Shown: piece after piece, positions 32,976 through 40,376 of the stretch | Position numbering within the stretch: position 1 is the stretch's first letter | How the letters are laid out: each line of letters starts with the position of its first letter | Source of the DNA: Chloroflexota bacterium | GTDB lineage: Bacteria > Chloroflexota > Anaerolineae > Aggregatilineales > Phototrophicaceae | Direction of reading: 5' to 3' | NCBI GenBank assembly: GCA_026707745.1 | Contig: JAPOWG010000115.1 | Coordinates: 1-40,376, forward strand | Length of the DNA: 40,376 nucleotides | Translations under genes and position numbers: made by a program | The notes under the pieces: model-generated | Database searches by the model: none | What the model was told of the DNA's origin: nothing | The model's input: the letters and a program-made list of their open reading frames with translations, nothing else

Positions 32976-33713
32976 GTGATTGCGCCCCCCACCCCCCGAC
33001 CCCCTTCTCGCCATCTCTATGGCGAGCATCCCACAAGGAGGGATGGGGAGCGTCGTCATACCGCGCTCGCGCAGCCGGATGAACTTCCCCCTGTTGCTAC
33101 GGGGGGATTGAGGGGGGTAAGCTTTGGAGCGATCATTTTGGCGGCGGGTTTGTCGTCCCGAATGGTTGAGAACAAAGTGCTGCTTCCCTGGCGCGATGGC
33201 AAGCCGATCGTGCGCCATGTCGCGTCCCAATTCGTGGAGGCTTCAATCGAAAACGTCATCGTCGTCACCGGGCGCGACGCCGCCAAGGTCCGCGCCGCCG
33301 TGGACGGCCTGGATGTGACCTGTGTGCACAATAGCGATTTTGCGACTGGTGAGATGCTGTCGTCAGTGAAGGCGGGGCTACGCGCGCTGCCGGCGGAACT
33401 TGCTGGATGTTTCATCCAACCGGCTGATATGCCCGCTGTGCCAGTCGAAGTGATCGGGCAGTTGGCGGCGGCGCACGAGGCGGGCTGGAATCTGGCGCCG
33501 CGATACGAGGGCAGGCGCGGGCATCCGGTGCTGCTGGATCGGGCTTTCTGGGGCGCGATGTTGGAGTTGCCGGCCGATGCCAAGCCGCGGGACGTCATTG
33601 AGGCGGCGCGCGAGCGGCTGCGGCTGGTGGATGTGGCTGACGAGGGCGTGCTGCTGGATATCGATACGCGCGAGGCTTATGAGCGGGTGCTGAGGATGGG
33701 GCGAGGCATTTGA
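32976..33713 (+). CDS. mocA: MocA-like molybdenum cofactor cytidylyltransferase
   Basis: A nucleotidyltransferase of the MobA/MocA family that would convert Mo-MPT to MPT cytosine dinucleotide, the cofactor form used by this enzyme class. The nucleotide-binding start GAIILAAGLSSRM, followed by NKVLLPW, and the metal/acceptor block CFIQPADMPAVP are characteristic. The natural start is ambiguous. A GTG at 32976 lies two bases after the previous stop, but the next roughly 45 codons lie inside palindromic repeats. A TTG at 33108 would start just before the family's usual N-terminus. An insertion between codon 2 and the conserved IILAAG block would explain both. The MobA alternative (GTP-using) is less likely given the neighbours. 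Confidence 0.85.
   Translation: MIAPPTPRPPSRHLYGEHPTRRDGERRHTALAQPDELPPVATGGLRGVSFGAIILAAGLSSRMVENKVLLPWRDGKPIVRHVASQFVEASIENVIVVTGRDAAKVRAAVDGLDVTCVHNSDFATGEMLSSVKAGLRALPAELAGCFIQPADMPAVPVEVIGQLAAAHEAGWNLAPRYEGRRGHPVLLDRAFWGAMLELPADAKPRDVIEAARERLRLVDVADEGVLLDIDTREAYERVLRMGRGI
32983..33123. repeat. two palindromic C-run/G-run elements at the 5' end of the mocA-like gene
   Basis: The first (about 32983-33052) has C-runs, a hairpin CTCGCCAT, loop ctct, ATGGCGAG, and a G-rich right end. The second (33083-33123) is CTTCCCCC, a short loop, GGGGGG, ATTGAGGGGGG and TAAG. Both can be read through in the mocA frame with no stop. Confidence 0.6.
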
Positions 33714-35281
33714 GACGGCGGGTTCGCTTGTCAATTATTCTTCTGCTGGTCGCGCTTGCTCCGACAGTTTTGCTGACTCGGGGACCGACGAAAGATGATG
33801 TGCTGGGCAAGTTGCGAGTTGGGCAAATACACGAGGATGACCTGGCGCTGATTGAATCACACTATGATTTGCTTTCCGCTGCGCAGCTTGCCGCAATTTA
33901 TGAGTTCCTCACTGACGAGCGGGAATTTGCCGATAGTCGCCACTTTCACATTTCGGCTTACACCGACTGGGAAGACTACAGTTTCAGACGGCCACAGGCC
34001 GAGGTCATCCTAACCAATCTGGCGCGGCGCGATCTTTTTCTTGATCCGGCCCGACAGTTGAACAATCCCGCCATAACAAACATGAGCGCGGACGCCTTGG
34101 CGGCGCTTGTATTTTCTCAGACTTATGTGGAAGAGAAGTGGGATCACACGGTGCCTTGGGATGGAGAAGGCAATGCCGTTTTCAACTGGATTCAACCCGA
34201 ATTGTTGACGTCGCCGGCATGGGACGACTATATCAATGGCGACTTCCTCTATCGCGAACGCGTCCGTTATTGGTTTGCGACCTACAAACCGGAGCTCTTG
34301 AGACAACAGGGCGAAGGCAACGATATCGAAGCGGCGCTCTATCACATACGTGCGCCGATCCCGAATGTGCCGCGCCTTGCCGGCTACAGCTATCCAATTG
34401 GCAACCAGCTTTATCTGCAGACAGCGGAGACGCTATTGTGGTACGGGGATTACCTGGCGGTCGCCGAAGAGCGCTACGGATTCTTGCCGCTCGCCGATGT
34501 GGATACTGCTGTGGCGATTCCGCAAGATAGCGCGGCGATCTTGACGATAACGCCGCCGCAAGATTGGTTTTTTTTGGAATATCCCGGATTGTATGGCCTG
34601 CTGCATGCGCCATTCGCCGATGAATTAAGAAGAGAGTTGAGCCATCCGGAAACCGCAGCTTTCTGGAACGTGATGCGCTTCCTTCACGCTGGCGCACGGC
34701 AAAGAGAAGGCGGCGGATCTGCCGATCGTCCGGGCGACAATCAGCCGGCAGTCATGGCGCTGAGATATGGCGAGCGATCCGACTCGCCACAAGGACGCTC
34801 TCGCAAAGATATCTCTGCCTTTGCTCTCATGACGACAGTGTATTCGGATTCGATACTCTTGGACTTCACGAATTGGAATGCTTCTGACGAAACATTGATT
34901 GTGTTCCCGCTTGACGAGAGTCGTTCTGACAGCGTCCATCGACGGATCAGCGAGCGCAACAAGGCGATCCGTGTGGTCGAACAGATCGGTTATGAGAATC
35001 TGTACCATCATGCCGCCCACGTCTCCGGATCATTAGGCTTGGGATTTCGGCTGAACACACAGTATGAAGACCCGGCAGGGGACTATTTGCCATATACCGC
35101 TGAGGAGGCATTTTTTCTGACCCGTGCGCTAATTCAAGAAGCATTGGACTATGGCGTTGAAGAATCGAGGGAGATTTTGTGCAACGCGCCACAACTAGAG
35201 ATCGGATACAGGATTCATTTTGAACGGACCGGAGGCGGCGACACCATCAAGCAAGATCGTGAGCTAGTTTGCGCTGCATGA
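33710..35281 (+). CDS. unrecognised secreted or membrane-anchored protein
   Basis: A 523-residue protein that I do not recognise. It starts with a TTG at 33710, overlapping the mocA stop, and reads MRRRVRLSIILLLVALAPTV, a basic start followed by a hydrophobic stretch that suits a signal peptide or anchor. The rest is mostly soluble, with aromatic/acidic segments such as WDHTVPWDGEGNAVFNWI and ILTITPPQDWFFLEYPGLYG. A 20-base palindrome resembling REP stems is at 34769-34788, inside a low-complexity Arg/Ser-rich stretch (about residues 325-365). It may be the last gene of the Mo-cofactor operon or an unrelated passenger; overlap with mocA suggests coupling. It looks less GC-rich than its neighbours. 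Confidence 0.65.
   Translation: MRRRVRLSIILLLVALAPTVLLTRGPTKDDVLGKLRVGQIHEDDLALIESHYDLLSAAQLAAIYEFLTDEREFADSRHFHISAYTDWEDYSFRRPQAEVILTNLARRDLFLDPARQLNNPAITNMSADALAALVFSQTYVEEKWDHTVPWDGEGNAVFNWIQPELLTSPAWDDYINGDFLYRERVRYWFATYKPELLRQQGEGNDIEAALYHIRAPIPNVPRLAGYSYPIGNQLYLQTAETLLWYGDYLAVAEERYGFLPLADVDTAVAIPQDSAAILTITPPQDWFFLEYPGLYGLLHAPFADELRRELSHPETAAFWNVMRFLHAGARQREGGGSADRPGDNQPAVMALRYGERSDSPQGRSRKDISAFALMTTVYSDSILLDFTNWNASDETLIVFPLDESRSDSVHRRISERNKAIRVVEQIGYENLYHHAAHVSGSLGLGFRLNTQYEDPAGDYLPYTAEEAFFLTRALIQEALDYGVEESREILCNAPQLEIGYRIHFERTGGGDTIKQDRELVCAA
34769..34788. repeat. REP-like palindrome inside a coding sequence
   Basis: GGCGAG, an 8-base centre, CTCGCC. The stem equals the outer stem of the REP hairpins near the RAYT. 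It lies in a region of the unrecognised 523-residue protein rich in Arg, Ser and Gly, so it may mark an inserted segment. The TGTAGGGG edge is missing. Confidence 0.4.
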
Positions 35282-35289
35282 GTCGCAAG

Positions 35290-36246
35290 TTACGTCGTTG
35301 CCCAGGCAGCGGTTACTTCACCCCGTCCCGACTCAAAGCGGCTCGAATTCATCCGTCGTTTCAACGCCGACCACAGCGCCACAATCACCAACTCGCGCCC
35401 GGCGATGATCAGCAGCAGCGCAAGAGCCTCGACCGCCATGACCGCCACCAGCGGCGGCTCAAAGACGAAAAAGCGAAAAGGCAAGTAGACCAGCGCGGCA
35501 ATTGCCAGCGGCAGCGTGTGGAGGATGGCGTAGGCGAGTAATCCGACCAGCATCGCATCGCGCTTCGCCCAATCGAAGCTGCTGGCGAGCAGACCGATGA
35601 TGTGGCTGACCACGAAGGTCTGGGTCAAATTGCTGAAGGTGAGCGCCGCGAGCAGCAGCGGCAGCAGCAGCAGGCGAAATTGCGCGATTCCGAAACCGGC
35701 CGGGTCCGAGAGGGCGAACAGCAGCGTCACCAGGCTTAATCCGCCGAGCGCCGCCAAGCCGAACCGCAGAGAGATCCGCGTCCCCCAACGCAAAGGGTGG
35801 AAGCCGCCGCCGCGATGCAGCATGCCAGTGGCGAAGGACCAACTGGCCTTGAGTTTGCCCTGCGTCGAGGCGCAGATGAGATCGTAGGTGTTTTGCTGCT
35901 TCTCGCGCTGGATGCCGCTGATGATCTCGCCAGTGGAAAATGCGCCGGCAAGCCAGATGAGGACGGGCAACAACAGAGGCGCTGTCACTACCAGCGTGAT
36001 CAAAATAAAGGGCACGATCAAGACAGCCACTAGCAGCTGCGGCGCGTGGATCAAGACGAAGGCGGAAGCCAATCCGACGAGCGGCCAAAGCAAACGCGGC
36101 CTTCTTGGGCGCGGCCGAGGCTGGCTCGCCGGCTTCTGAGTCTGGCTGACGCGCCGGAAGATGGGATCGTGGATATCGGCTTCGGCGATCGATCGCCACA
36201 ACTGCAGGGAGAGCACGCTTCGACAGCTCCAGGATAGCAATGCCAT
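35290..36246 (-). CDS. unrecognised multi-pass membrane protein
   Basis: A 318-residue integral membrane protein. After a soluble N-terminus rich in Arg and Pro (PRPRPRRPRLLW), hydrophobic segments run at about residues 52-110, 165-225 and 240-300. The loop GEIISGIQREKQQNTYDLI resembles the cytoplasmic loop of ABC-2-type permeases, where a similar E-R-E-x-x-T/D pattern precedes the next helix, but no ATPase gene is nearby. The name is therefore left open. The ATG at 36246 is used; a TTG 36 bases upstream has no ribosome binding site either. It lies eight bases from the convergent 523-residue gene. Confidence 0.65.
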   Translation of the reverse strand: MALLSWSCRSVLSLQLWRSIAEADIHDPIFRRVSQTQKPASQPRPRPRRPRLLWPLVGLASAFVLIHAPQLLVAVLIVPFILITLVVTAPLLLPVLIWLAGAFSTGEIISGIQREKQQNTYDLICASTQGKLKASWSFATGMLHRGGGFHPLRWGTRISLRFGLAALGGLSLVTLLFALSDPAGFGIAQFRLLLLPLLLAALTFSNLTQTFVVSHIIGLLASSFDWAKRDAMLVGLLAYAILHTLPLAIAALVYLPFRFFVFEPPLVAVMAVEALALLLIIAGRELVIVALWSALKRRMNSSRFESGRGEVTAAWATT

Positions 36247-36312
36247 TATGAGTATCTTAGCGGAAGTTGGCTCGGCGTCCAACGGCGGGCGGAAGCGACG
36301 CGCCGGGCTGGT

Positions 36313-38040
36313 TCAAGGAGTATAGGTCTCTTCGGGCTGCGCATGATGCAGCAGCACATCGATCGTCAGCGCCAGCGCCGCGCTCGTAACCGCGCTGCGA
36401 AGAGCGGCTTCGGTGACTGACGCGACATCACTGATGCCGGCTTCCAGCATGTCGACGATAGCGCCGCTGCGGGCATCGATGCCGTATCCGGCGGCCTGAC
36501 CTTCCAACTCGGCGAGTTTGGCGCCATCGAAACCGGCGTTTTGGCAAATGGCGCGGATCGGCGCCTCCAATGCTCGCAGCAGAATGCGCTGGGCGGCGCG
36601 CGCTTCGGTGTCCGCGCTGGGGCAACGCGCCGAGTTCAGCGCATCGCGGCAAGCGAGCAGGGCAATTCCTCCGCCGGGCAGGATGCCGTCGCGAATAGCG
36701 CGGCGCAGCGATTTTGCCGTCTCTTTCGCGATGGCGATGCGGTTGTCCATCCGCGTCGGCACAGCATCTCCGATGCGCAAGATGGCGACGCCACCCAGAA
36801 TCTTGCCGATGCGCTCGCGCAGGAACGTTTCCCGGTCCTTGTCCCGTGCGTATTCGAGGAGTTCAAGCAAATCAGCCAGATGCTCGGTGAGTGCGCCTTG
36901 GTCCTCGCGATCTGATACCAGGCCAAACATGGTGCGCTCGACCCAGACTTGCTTCGCCTGCCCGAAGTAAGTGACTCGTCTTGATTCTCTCCCTGAAGTA
37001 TCAGAGCTTCCCCCCAATGCTTTGGGGATTCTGCCCCCCGTGAGGCGGGGGGAACGAGGGGGGATACCGAGGGGGGTAGAAAGCGTATCGCCGGCCGCCT
37101 TGAATAGCGGAATCGCGCCGGTGATTACAGCCATGTCGCTCAAGTGAGCGCGGCGCTCGTCATCGGTGCTTCCCGGCGTCTTGACCGCCACGAGGCGAAA
37201 CTTGTCCGGCTCCTTGTTGTTCAAGATGAAGTTGATGACTGTCTCAGAAAACTTGTCACCTACCAGCAGCAGCGCTTTCGCCCCCGCGCGCATTAAGGTA
37301 GTGATGACCGGCAGCAGTTCTTCCGGATCGTCGACATCGAGGTCGCTGAGCAGTATGGCGCAGTCGTTCATGACGATGCGATCGGGAGTTTTGCCTCCTT
37401 TGAGCATCGCCCGCGAGACCGCGCCCCGCCGCCAATACATGCCCTTCATATAGTCGTGCTCCATGGCGCGCGTATGCCCGCGCCGCACATCGAGTTGGCC
37501 GTGCTCGCCGATGAAATCGAAGATCTCGCCCAGCTTCTCCGCCAGTTCGAGATCGTGACAAATGCACTCGGCCAATTGCGCCAGTTGCTGCTGTCCCGAG
37601 ATTGGGCTGGTCATCTCGGCGAGCGAAGCCAGCGCAATGTCCAAGAAGTCGCCTAGATTCTGCCGCAAGCGCATGGCGTTGCCGCCAGCGGCAATGACTT
37701 TCAACCCCTCGTTGTAGATCGACTGGAAGATGACAGCAGCGGTCGCCGTGCCATCGCCGCATTCTTCATATAGCTGCCAGAGCATCTGCCGCAACAGCAT
37801 GGCGCCCATATCGGCGTCACGGTCGGGCAGGTCGCTGATGCGCCTCGCGATGAGACCGCCTTTATCCAGCAAGTCCGGCGGCTTGTCCTCCAGCGCCTGG
37901 CTGATAGCGACAGTACGCGGAATGGGACCGAGCGTCGGCCGGATGGCGTCGACGATGAGATTGATGCCGCGCTGCAGGCTGAGGGAAGCATCCGGCTGAA
38001 AGACCAGTCGTTCACTTGGGGCGGAGGAATTCGCTTTCAA
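36313..38040 (-). CDS. divergent GroEL-like (Cpn60 family) chaperonin
   Basis: A 575-residue chaperonin-family protein with the N-terminal LQRGINLIVDAIRPTLGPIPRTVAI, the nucleotide motif GDGTATA (95-101; GDGTTTA in GroEL) and the C-terminal PGGGIALL (455-462). It differs from housekeeping GroEL. The position of Asp52 is Lys60, Asp398 is Glu440, the apical RGYLSPYF segment reads RGAVSRAM, and no GGM tail is present. Residues about 321-353 are a palindrome-derived insertion in or near the apical domain. The TTG start overlaps the MalG-like stop by four bases (TTGA), so it is co-translated with a sugar importer. No co-chaperonin gene is next to it. A specialised or degenerate paralogue is inferred. 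Confidence 0.85.
   Translation of the reverse strand: MKANSSAPSERLVFQPDASLSLQRGINLIVDAIRPTLGPIPRTVAISQALEDKPPDLLDKGGLIARRISDLPDRDADMGAMLLRQMLWQLYEECGDGTATAAVIFQSIYNEGLKVIAAGGNAMRLRQNLGDFLDIALASLAEMTSPISGQQQLAQLAECICHDLELAEKLGEIFDFIGEHGQLDVRRGHTRAMEHDYMKGMYWRRGAVSRAMLKGGKTPDRIVMNDCAILLSDLDVDDPEELLPVITTLMRAGAKALLLVGDKFSETVINFILNNKEPDKFRLVAVKTPGSTDDERRAHLSDMAVITGAIPLFKAAGDTLSTPLGIPPRSPRLTGGRIPKALGGSSDTSGRESRRVTYFGQAKQVWVERTMFGLVSDREDQGALTEHLADLLELLEYARDKDRETFLRERIGKILGGVAILRIGDAVPTRMDNRIAIAKETAKSLRRAIRDGILPGGGIALLACRDALNSARCPSADTEARAAQRILLRALEAPIRAICQNAGFDGAKLAELEGQAAGYGIDARSGAIVDMLEAGISDVASVTEAALRSAVTSAALALTIDVLLHHAQPEETYTP
37006..37079 (-). repeat. C-run/G-run palindromic element inserted in frame in the chaperonin gene
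   Basis: On the plus strand it runs from GCTTCCCCCCAATGC, through several C- and G-runs, to GAGGGGGGTAG. Read with the gene, the insert encodes a Pro/Arg/Gly-rich stretch beginning STPLGIPPRSPRL. It is related to the element in uxaC but translated in a different frame of the repeat. Confidence 0.65.
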
Positions 38041-38888
38041 CCGCGGATCGCCCCTTGCGTGAGGCCGGCGATGATCTGACGCTGCATCAAGAGGAAGACG
38101 ATGATAATGGGCAAAGTGGCGAGGAAGGAGCCGGCCATGATAGCGCCGGTCTCGACTTCATAAGGCCCGTCCATCGTGGCGATGCCGTTGGAGAGCAGGT
38201 ATTTCGCGTCATCATGCAGGACGACCAGGGGCCAGAGAAAATCGTTCCAGGTCCAGACGAAGGTGAGGATGCCGACCACGCCGAGGGCCGGGCGCACCAG
38301 CGGCAGGATGATGCGGTGGAACATGCCGATCTCGGAAGCGCCGTCGATGCGGGCGGCGTCCATCAGTTCATCGGGTACCGATTCGATGTATTGGCGCATG
38401 AGGAAGATGTTGAAGACGTTCACCATGCCGGGCACGATGATGGCGAGGTAGTTGTCCACCCAGCCGAAATCGCGCATCAATAGAAAAAGCGGTATCAGAA
38501 GCATATGGAAGGGCAGGGTCAAGGTCGCCAGCACCAGGAAGAAAAAGAAGCGCTTGAAACGGAAATCGTATTTGGCGAAGGCAGCGCCGGCCAGCGCAGC
38601 CAAGTAGACGCCGAGAACGGTGCGGATGCTGGCGGTGAAAATAGTATTGCCGTACCAGCGGACGTACTCGGTCTTTTCGAAGAGCGTATGGAAATTGTGC
38701 ATGGTCCATTCGCGCGGATAGACCGTCACCGGCAGCTTGTAGAGATCGCCCTCGCGGCGGAAGCTGGCGGAAATCATATAGACGAAGGGAATCGCGCAGA
38801 GCAAGACGCCAACGAGAACGATGGTGTTCATCGTCATGACACTGACCCGGCTGGCGCCCATTGCGCTTTTGCCTTTCCGCTTGAACAT
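38037..38888 (-). CDS. carbohydrate ABC transporter permease (MalG-like)
   Basis: A 283-residue permease with about six membrane segments. The first spans roughly residues 20-42, and the coupling loop is DAARIDGASEIGMFHRIILPLVRP. The ATG has a GAGG site upstream. It pairs with the MalF-like gene 9 bases upstream to form the channel of a sugar importer. Its stop overlaps the chaperonin start. No ATPase gene is present in the visible part; such importers often share one encoded elsewhere. Confidence 0.9.
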   Translation of the reverse strand: MFKRKGKSAMGASRVSVMTMNTIVLVGVLLCAIPFVYMISASFRREGDLYKLPVTVYPREWTMHNFHTLFEKTEYVRWYGNTIFTASIRTVLGVYLAALAGAAFAKYDFRFKRFFFFLVLATLTLPFHMLLIPLFLLMRDFGWVDNYLAIIVPGMVNVFNIFLMRQYIESVPDELMDAARIDGASEIGMFHRIILPLVRPALGVVGILTFVWTWNDFLWPLVVLHDDAKYLLSNGIATMDGPYEVETGAIMAGSFLATLPIIIVFLLMQRQIIAGLTQGAIRG

Positions 38889-38897
38889 CGCCGCGCC

Positions 38898-39863
38898 TCA
38901 GACCTTCCACAGCCGGAACAAGAGCAGCTGCATGCCGGTGATGATAAGAATGACCACGGTCAAGATATAACCGATCGCCGAGGCATAGCCCATACGGATA
39001 TTCAAGAAGCCCATGTCGTAGAGATACATCAGCGGGAACAAGCCGCTATCGAAGGGACCGGTGTTGGGGAAATCCAAGAGCAAGTAGGGCTGGCTGAACA
39101 GGCTGAAGGAGCCGATGCCGCCGGTGACGACCACGAAGACGAATACCGGGCGCAGGAAGGGAATGGTGATATGCCAAAAGACGCGTACCGTGCTGGCGCC
39201 GTCGATGCGCGCCGCTTCCTTTAGATCATCGGGCACATTCTGTAAGCCCGCCAAAAAGAAGAGCGAGTTAAAACCGACCCAGGTCCACAAACCGAGAATG
39301 ATCAAGGACGGCATTACTAGATTGGCATCGCGAATCCAGGCGGGACCTTCTATGCCCAGTTGTGCCAGCGCCGAATTCATCCAGCCGAAATTCTGGTCGT
39401 AGACGAATCTGAATATCCAGCCGACGACGACGGCCGAGGTGATATAGGGCGCGAAGAAGGCTAATCGCCCCAGTATCCGGAAGCGTATGTTCGGCGAGTT
39501 CAGCGCCAGCGCGACAGCCAGCGCCAGCGGCATCTGCACCAGCAGCGTACCCAGCCAGAATTCGGCGCCATTGATCATGGCTTCGCGAAAGCGCTTGTCC
39601 TTGGTCAGCAGGCGCTCGTAATTGGCCCAGCCCTTGTATTCGAGCACGACGCCGCCGCCTTGTTCAGCCTGTTGAAAGCCGCGCGTGCGCTGGAAGCTCA
39701 AGAAGAGGGAGACGCCGGCCGGGTAGACGGTGAAGATCACGAATGAGAGCAAAAAGGGCGCCAGAAAAATATAGGGGATGACCTTGCGCTGGTTGCGCGA
39801 CCACCAGTCCGCAAGGGAGAAGGACTGCGGTTTGTTTGCGGTTGTCAATGTGTGAGCGGACAA
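38898..39863 (-). CDS. carbohydrate ABC transporter permease (MalF-like)
   Basis: A 321-residue permease of the sugar importer. Membrane segments begin near residue 31 (IFLAPFLLSFVIFTVYPAG), and the coupling loop is EAARIDGASTVRVFWHITIP. The start is a TTG at 39863 with GGGAG eight bases upstream, and the N-terminus (MSAHTLTTANK) is otherwise hydrophilic. It lies 142 bases from the binding-protein gene, which includes REP hairpins; the same arrangement is seen in the peptide-type importer at 4471-7428. Confidence 0.9.
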   Translation of the reverse strand: MSAHTLTTANKPQSFSLADWWSRNQRKVIPYIFLAPFLLSFVIFTVYPAGVSLFLSFQRTRGFQQAEQGGGVVLEYKGWANYERLLTKDKRFREAMINGAEFWLGTLLVQMPLALAVALALNSPNIRFRILGRLAFFAPYITSAVVVGWIFRFVYDQNFGWMNSALAQLGIEGPAWIRDANLVMPSLIILGLWTWVGFNSLFFLAGLQNVPDDLKEAARIDGASTVRVFWHITIPFLRPVFVFVVVTGGIGSFSLFSQPYLLLDFPNTGPFDSGLFPLMYLYDMGFLNIRMGYASAIGYILTVVILIITGMQLLLFRLWKV

Positions 39864-39911
39864 ACGATAAACTCCCTGTTGCGCTGCTCACCACAGAGGT
39901 AGAACGGAATC

Positions 39912-39983
39912 GTCGGGGCGTCTCGCCGAGACTCCCGCTTATACGGGTGCAAGATAAGGGCGCTTCAGCGAAACGCCCCTACA
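39912..39983 (-). repeat. two REP hairpins (one decayed) between binding protein and MalF genes
   Basis: The copy at 39958-39983 ends CGCCCCTACA and pairs nine bases including one G-T pair (minus-strand stem GGGCGTTTC, loop gct, GAAGCGCCC). The copy at about 39912-39937 has one mismatch in its stem and has lost the TGTAG edge. Confidence 0.75.
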
Positions 39984-40005
39984 TGCCTACGCCTAAATGC
40001 GAGTC

Positions 40006-40376
40006 CTACTTGCTGAACTCGAATTCCTCGATCGCTTCTTCCAATGCGGCGCGCGGGTCGGCGTCCGCCTCGAAGACCGGATCCATAACCACGCGATTGA
40101 CGATATCACCGAAGAGGCCCCAATAGGGATCGACGTTGACGACGGCCATTTCGGCGGCCGCCTCGGCGATGAATTGACCAGGTACCTGCCCGCCAAAGTA
40201 ATCATCCGAGCGCAGCAATTCCTCGCTATCCCAGACCGGCGTATAGGACGGGAAGAGGTTCATGCGGCGGAAGGCCAGCAGCGAACCCTCGGCAGTGATA
40301 TTGCAGACGCGGATGAACTCGTAGGACTCCGGCTTGTTTTCCGAAGCGGCGGTGATGCCCATGCCGGTGCCGCCAT
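40006..40376 (-). CDS. C-terminal part of a sugar ABC transporter substrate-binding protein
   Basis: The frame is open to the right edge of the window (only the last 123 codons are present), so the gene continues outside. The visible part begins GGTGMGITAASENKPESYEFI, a segment typical of the C-terminal lobe of family 1 solute-binding proteins (GG-x-G-x-x-I followed by S-x-N/K-x-x-E-A/S-x-x-F), and ends with a glutamate-rich helix EAIEEFEFSK. It is the first gene of the importer with the MalF- and MalG-like permeases, consistent with an extracytoplasmic sugar receptor. The signal peptide and ligand cannot be assessed. Confidence 0.8.
   Translation of the reverse strand, partial: GGTGMGITAASENKPESYEFIRVCNITAEGSLLAFRRMNLFPSYTPVWDSEELLRSDDYFGGQVPGQFIAEAAAEMAVVNVDPYWGLFGDIVNRVVMDPVFEADADPRAALEEAIEEFEFSK

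Overview
The window is a GC-rich bacterial chromosome segment, most likely from an uncultivated member of the Chloroflexota (Anaerolineae-like). That placement is inference. It rests on the gene mix (form II CoxL-type Mo hydroxylase with its maturation genes, dipeptide- and sugar-type ABC importers, uronate and inositol catabolism) and on many short hairpin repeats beginning TGTAGGGGCG. No rRNA, tRNA or CRISPR was seen.

Layout. 1-2125: the start of a gene leaving the window on the left, a Gfo/Idh/MocA oxidoreductase, and a REP-associated tyrosine transposase (RAYT) enclosed by two perfect 26-bp inverted REP hairpins. 2143-15146: a carbohydrate-acid catabolic island. Leftward genes are uxuA (mannonate dehydratase) and an aldo/keto reductase. 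Rightward genes are a complete Opp/Dpp-type ABC importer (SBP, two permeases, two ATPases) followed by uxaC, uxaB, an IolC-like kinase and iolB, nearly all overlapping or a few bases apart. A divergent promoter region (about 4159-4470) serves both arms. 15269-23724: mixed metabolism, with a beta-propeller/di-heme peroxidase fusion, a cyclase-family hydrolase, a glycosyltransferase, an amidase, two tandem metallophosphoesterases and a MetX-like alpha/beta hydrolase. 24001-33713: a molybdenum hydroxylase cluster of 2Fe-2S subunit, Mo subunit (form II motif AYRGAGR) and FAD subunit, then a DinB-like protein, MoxR ATPase, VWA protein, XdhC, a MoeA-like protein and a MocA-like cytidylyltransferase. 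33710-36246: an unrecognised secreted or anchored protein and an unrecognised membrane protein. 36313-40376 (leftward): a sugar ABC importer (SBP cut by the window edge, MalF- and MalG-like permeases) whose last gene is a divergent GroEL-like chaperonin that overlaps malG by four bases.

Two repeat systems run through the window. The first is the REP/RAYT family. About ten copies, all between genes, keep the outer sequence while the inner stem changes on both sides together, so the hairpin itself seems to be conserved. The second is a family of C-run/G-run palindromes found inside or at the start of three protein-coding genes (uxaC, the mocA-like gene and the chaperonin), in each case without breaking the reading frame. 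The most unusual items are these in-frame palindrome insertions and the transporter-linked chaperonin that lacks the two canonical ATPase aspartates.

All coordinates, motifs and residue numbers were read by eye from the sequence. No database search or folding was run.
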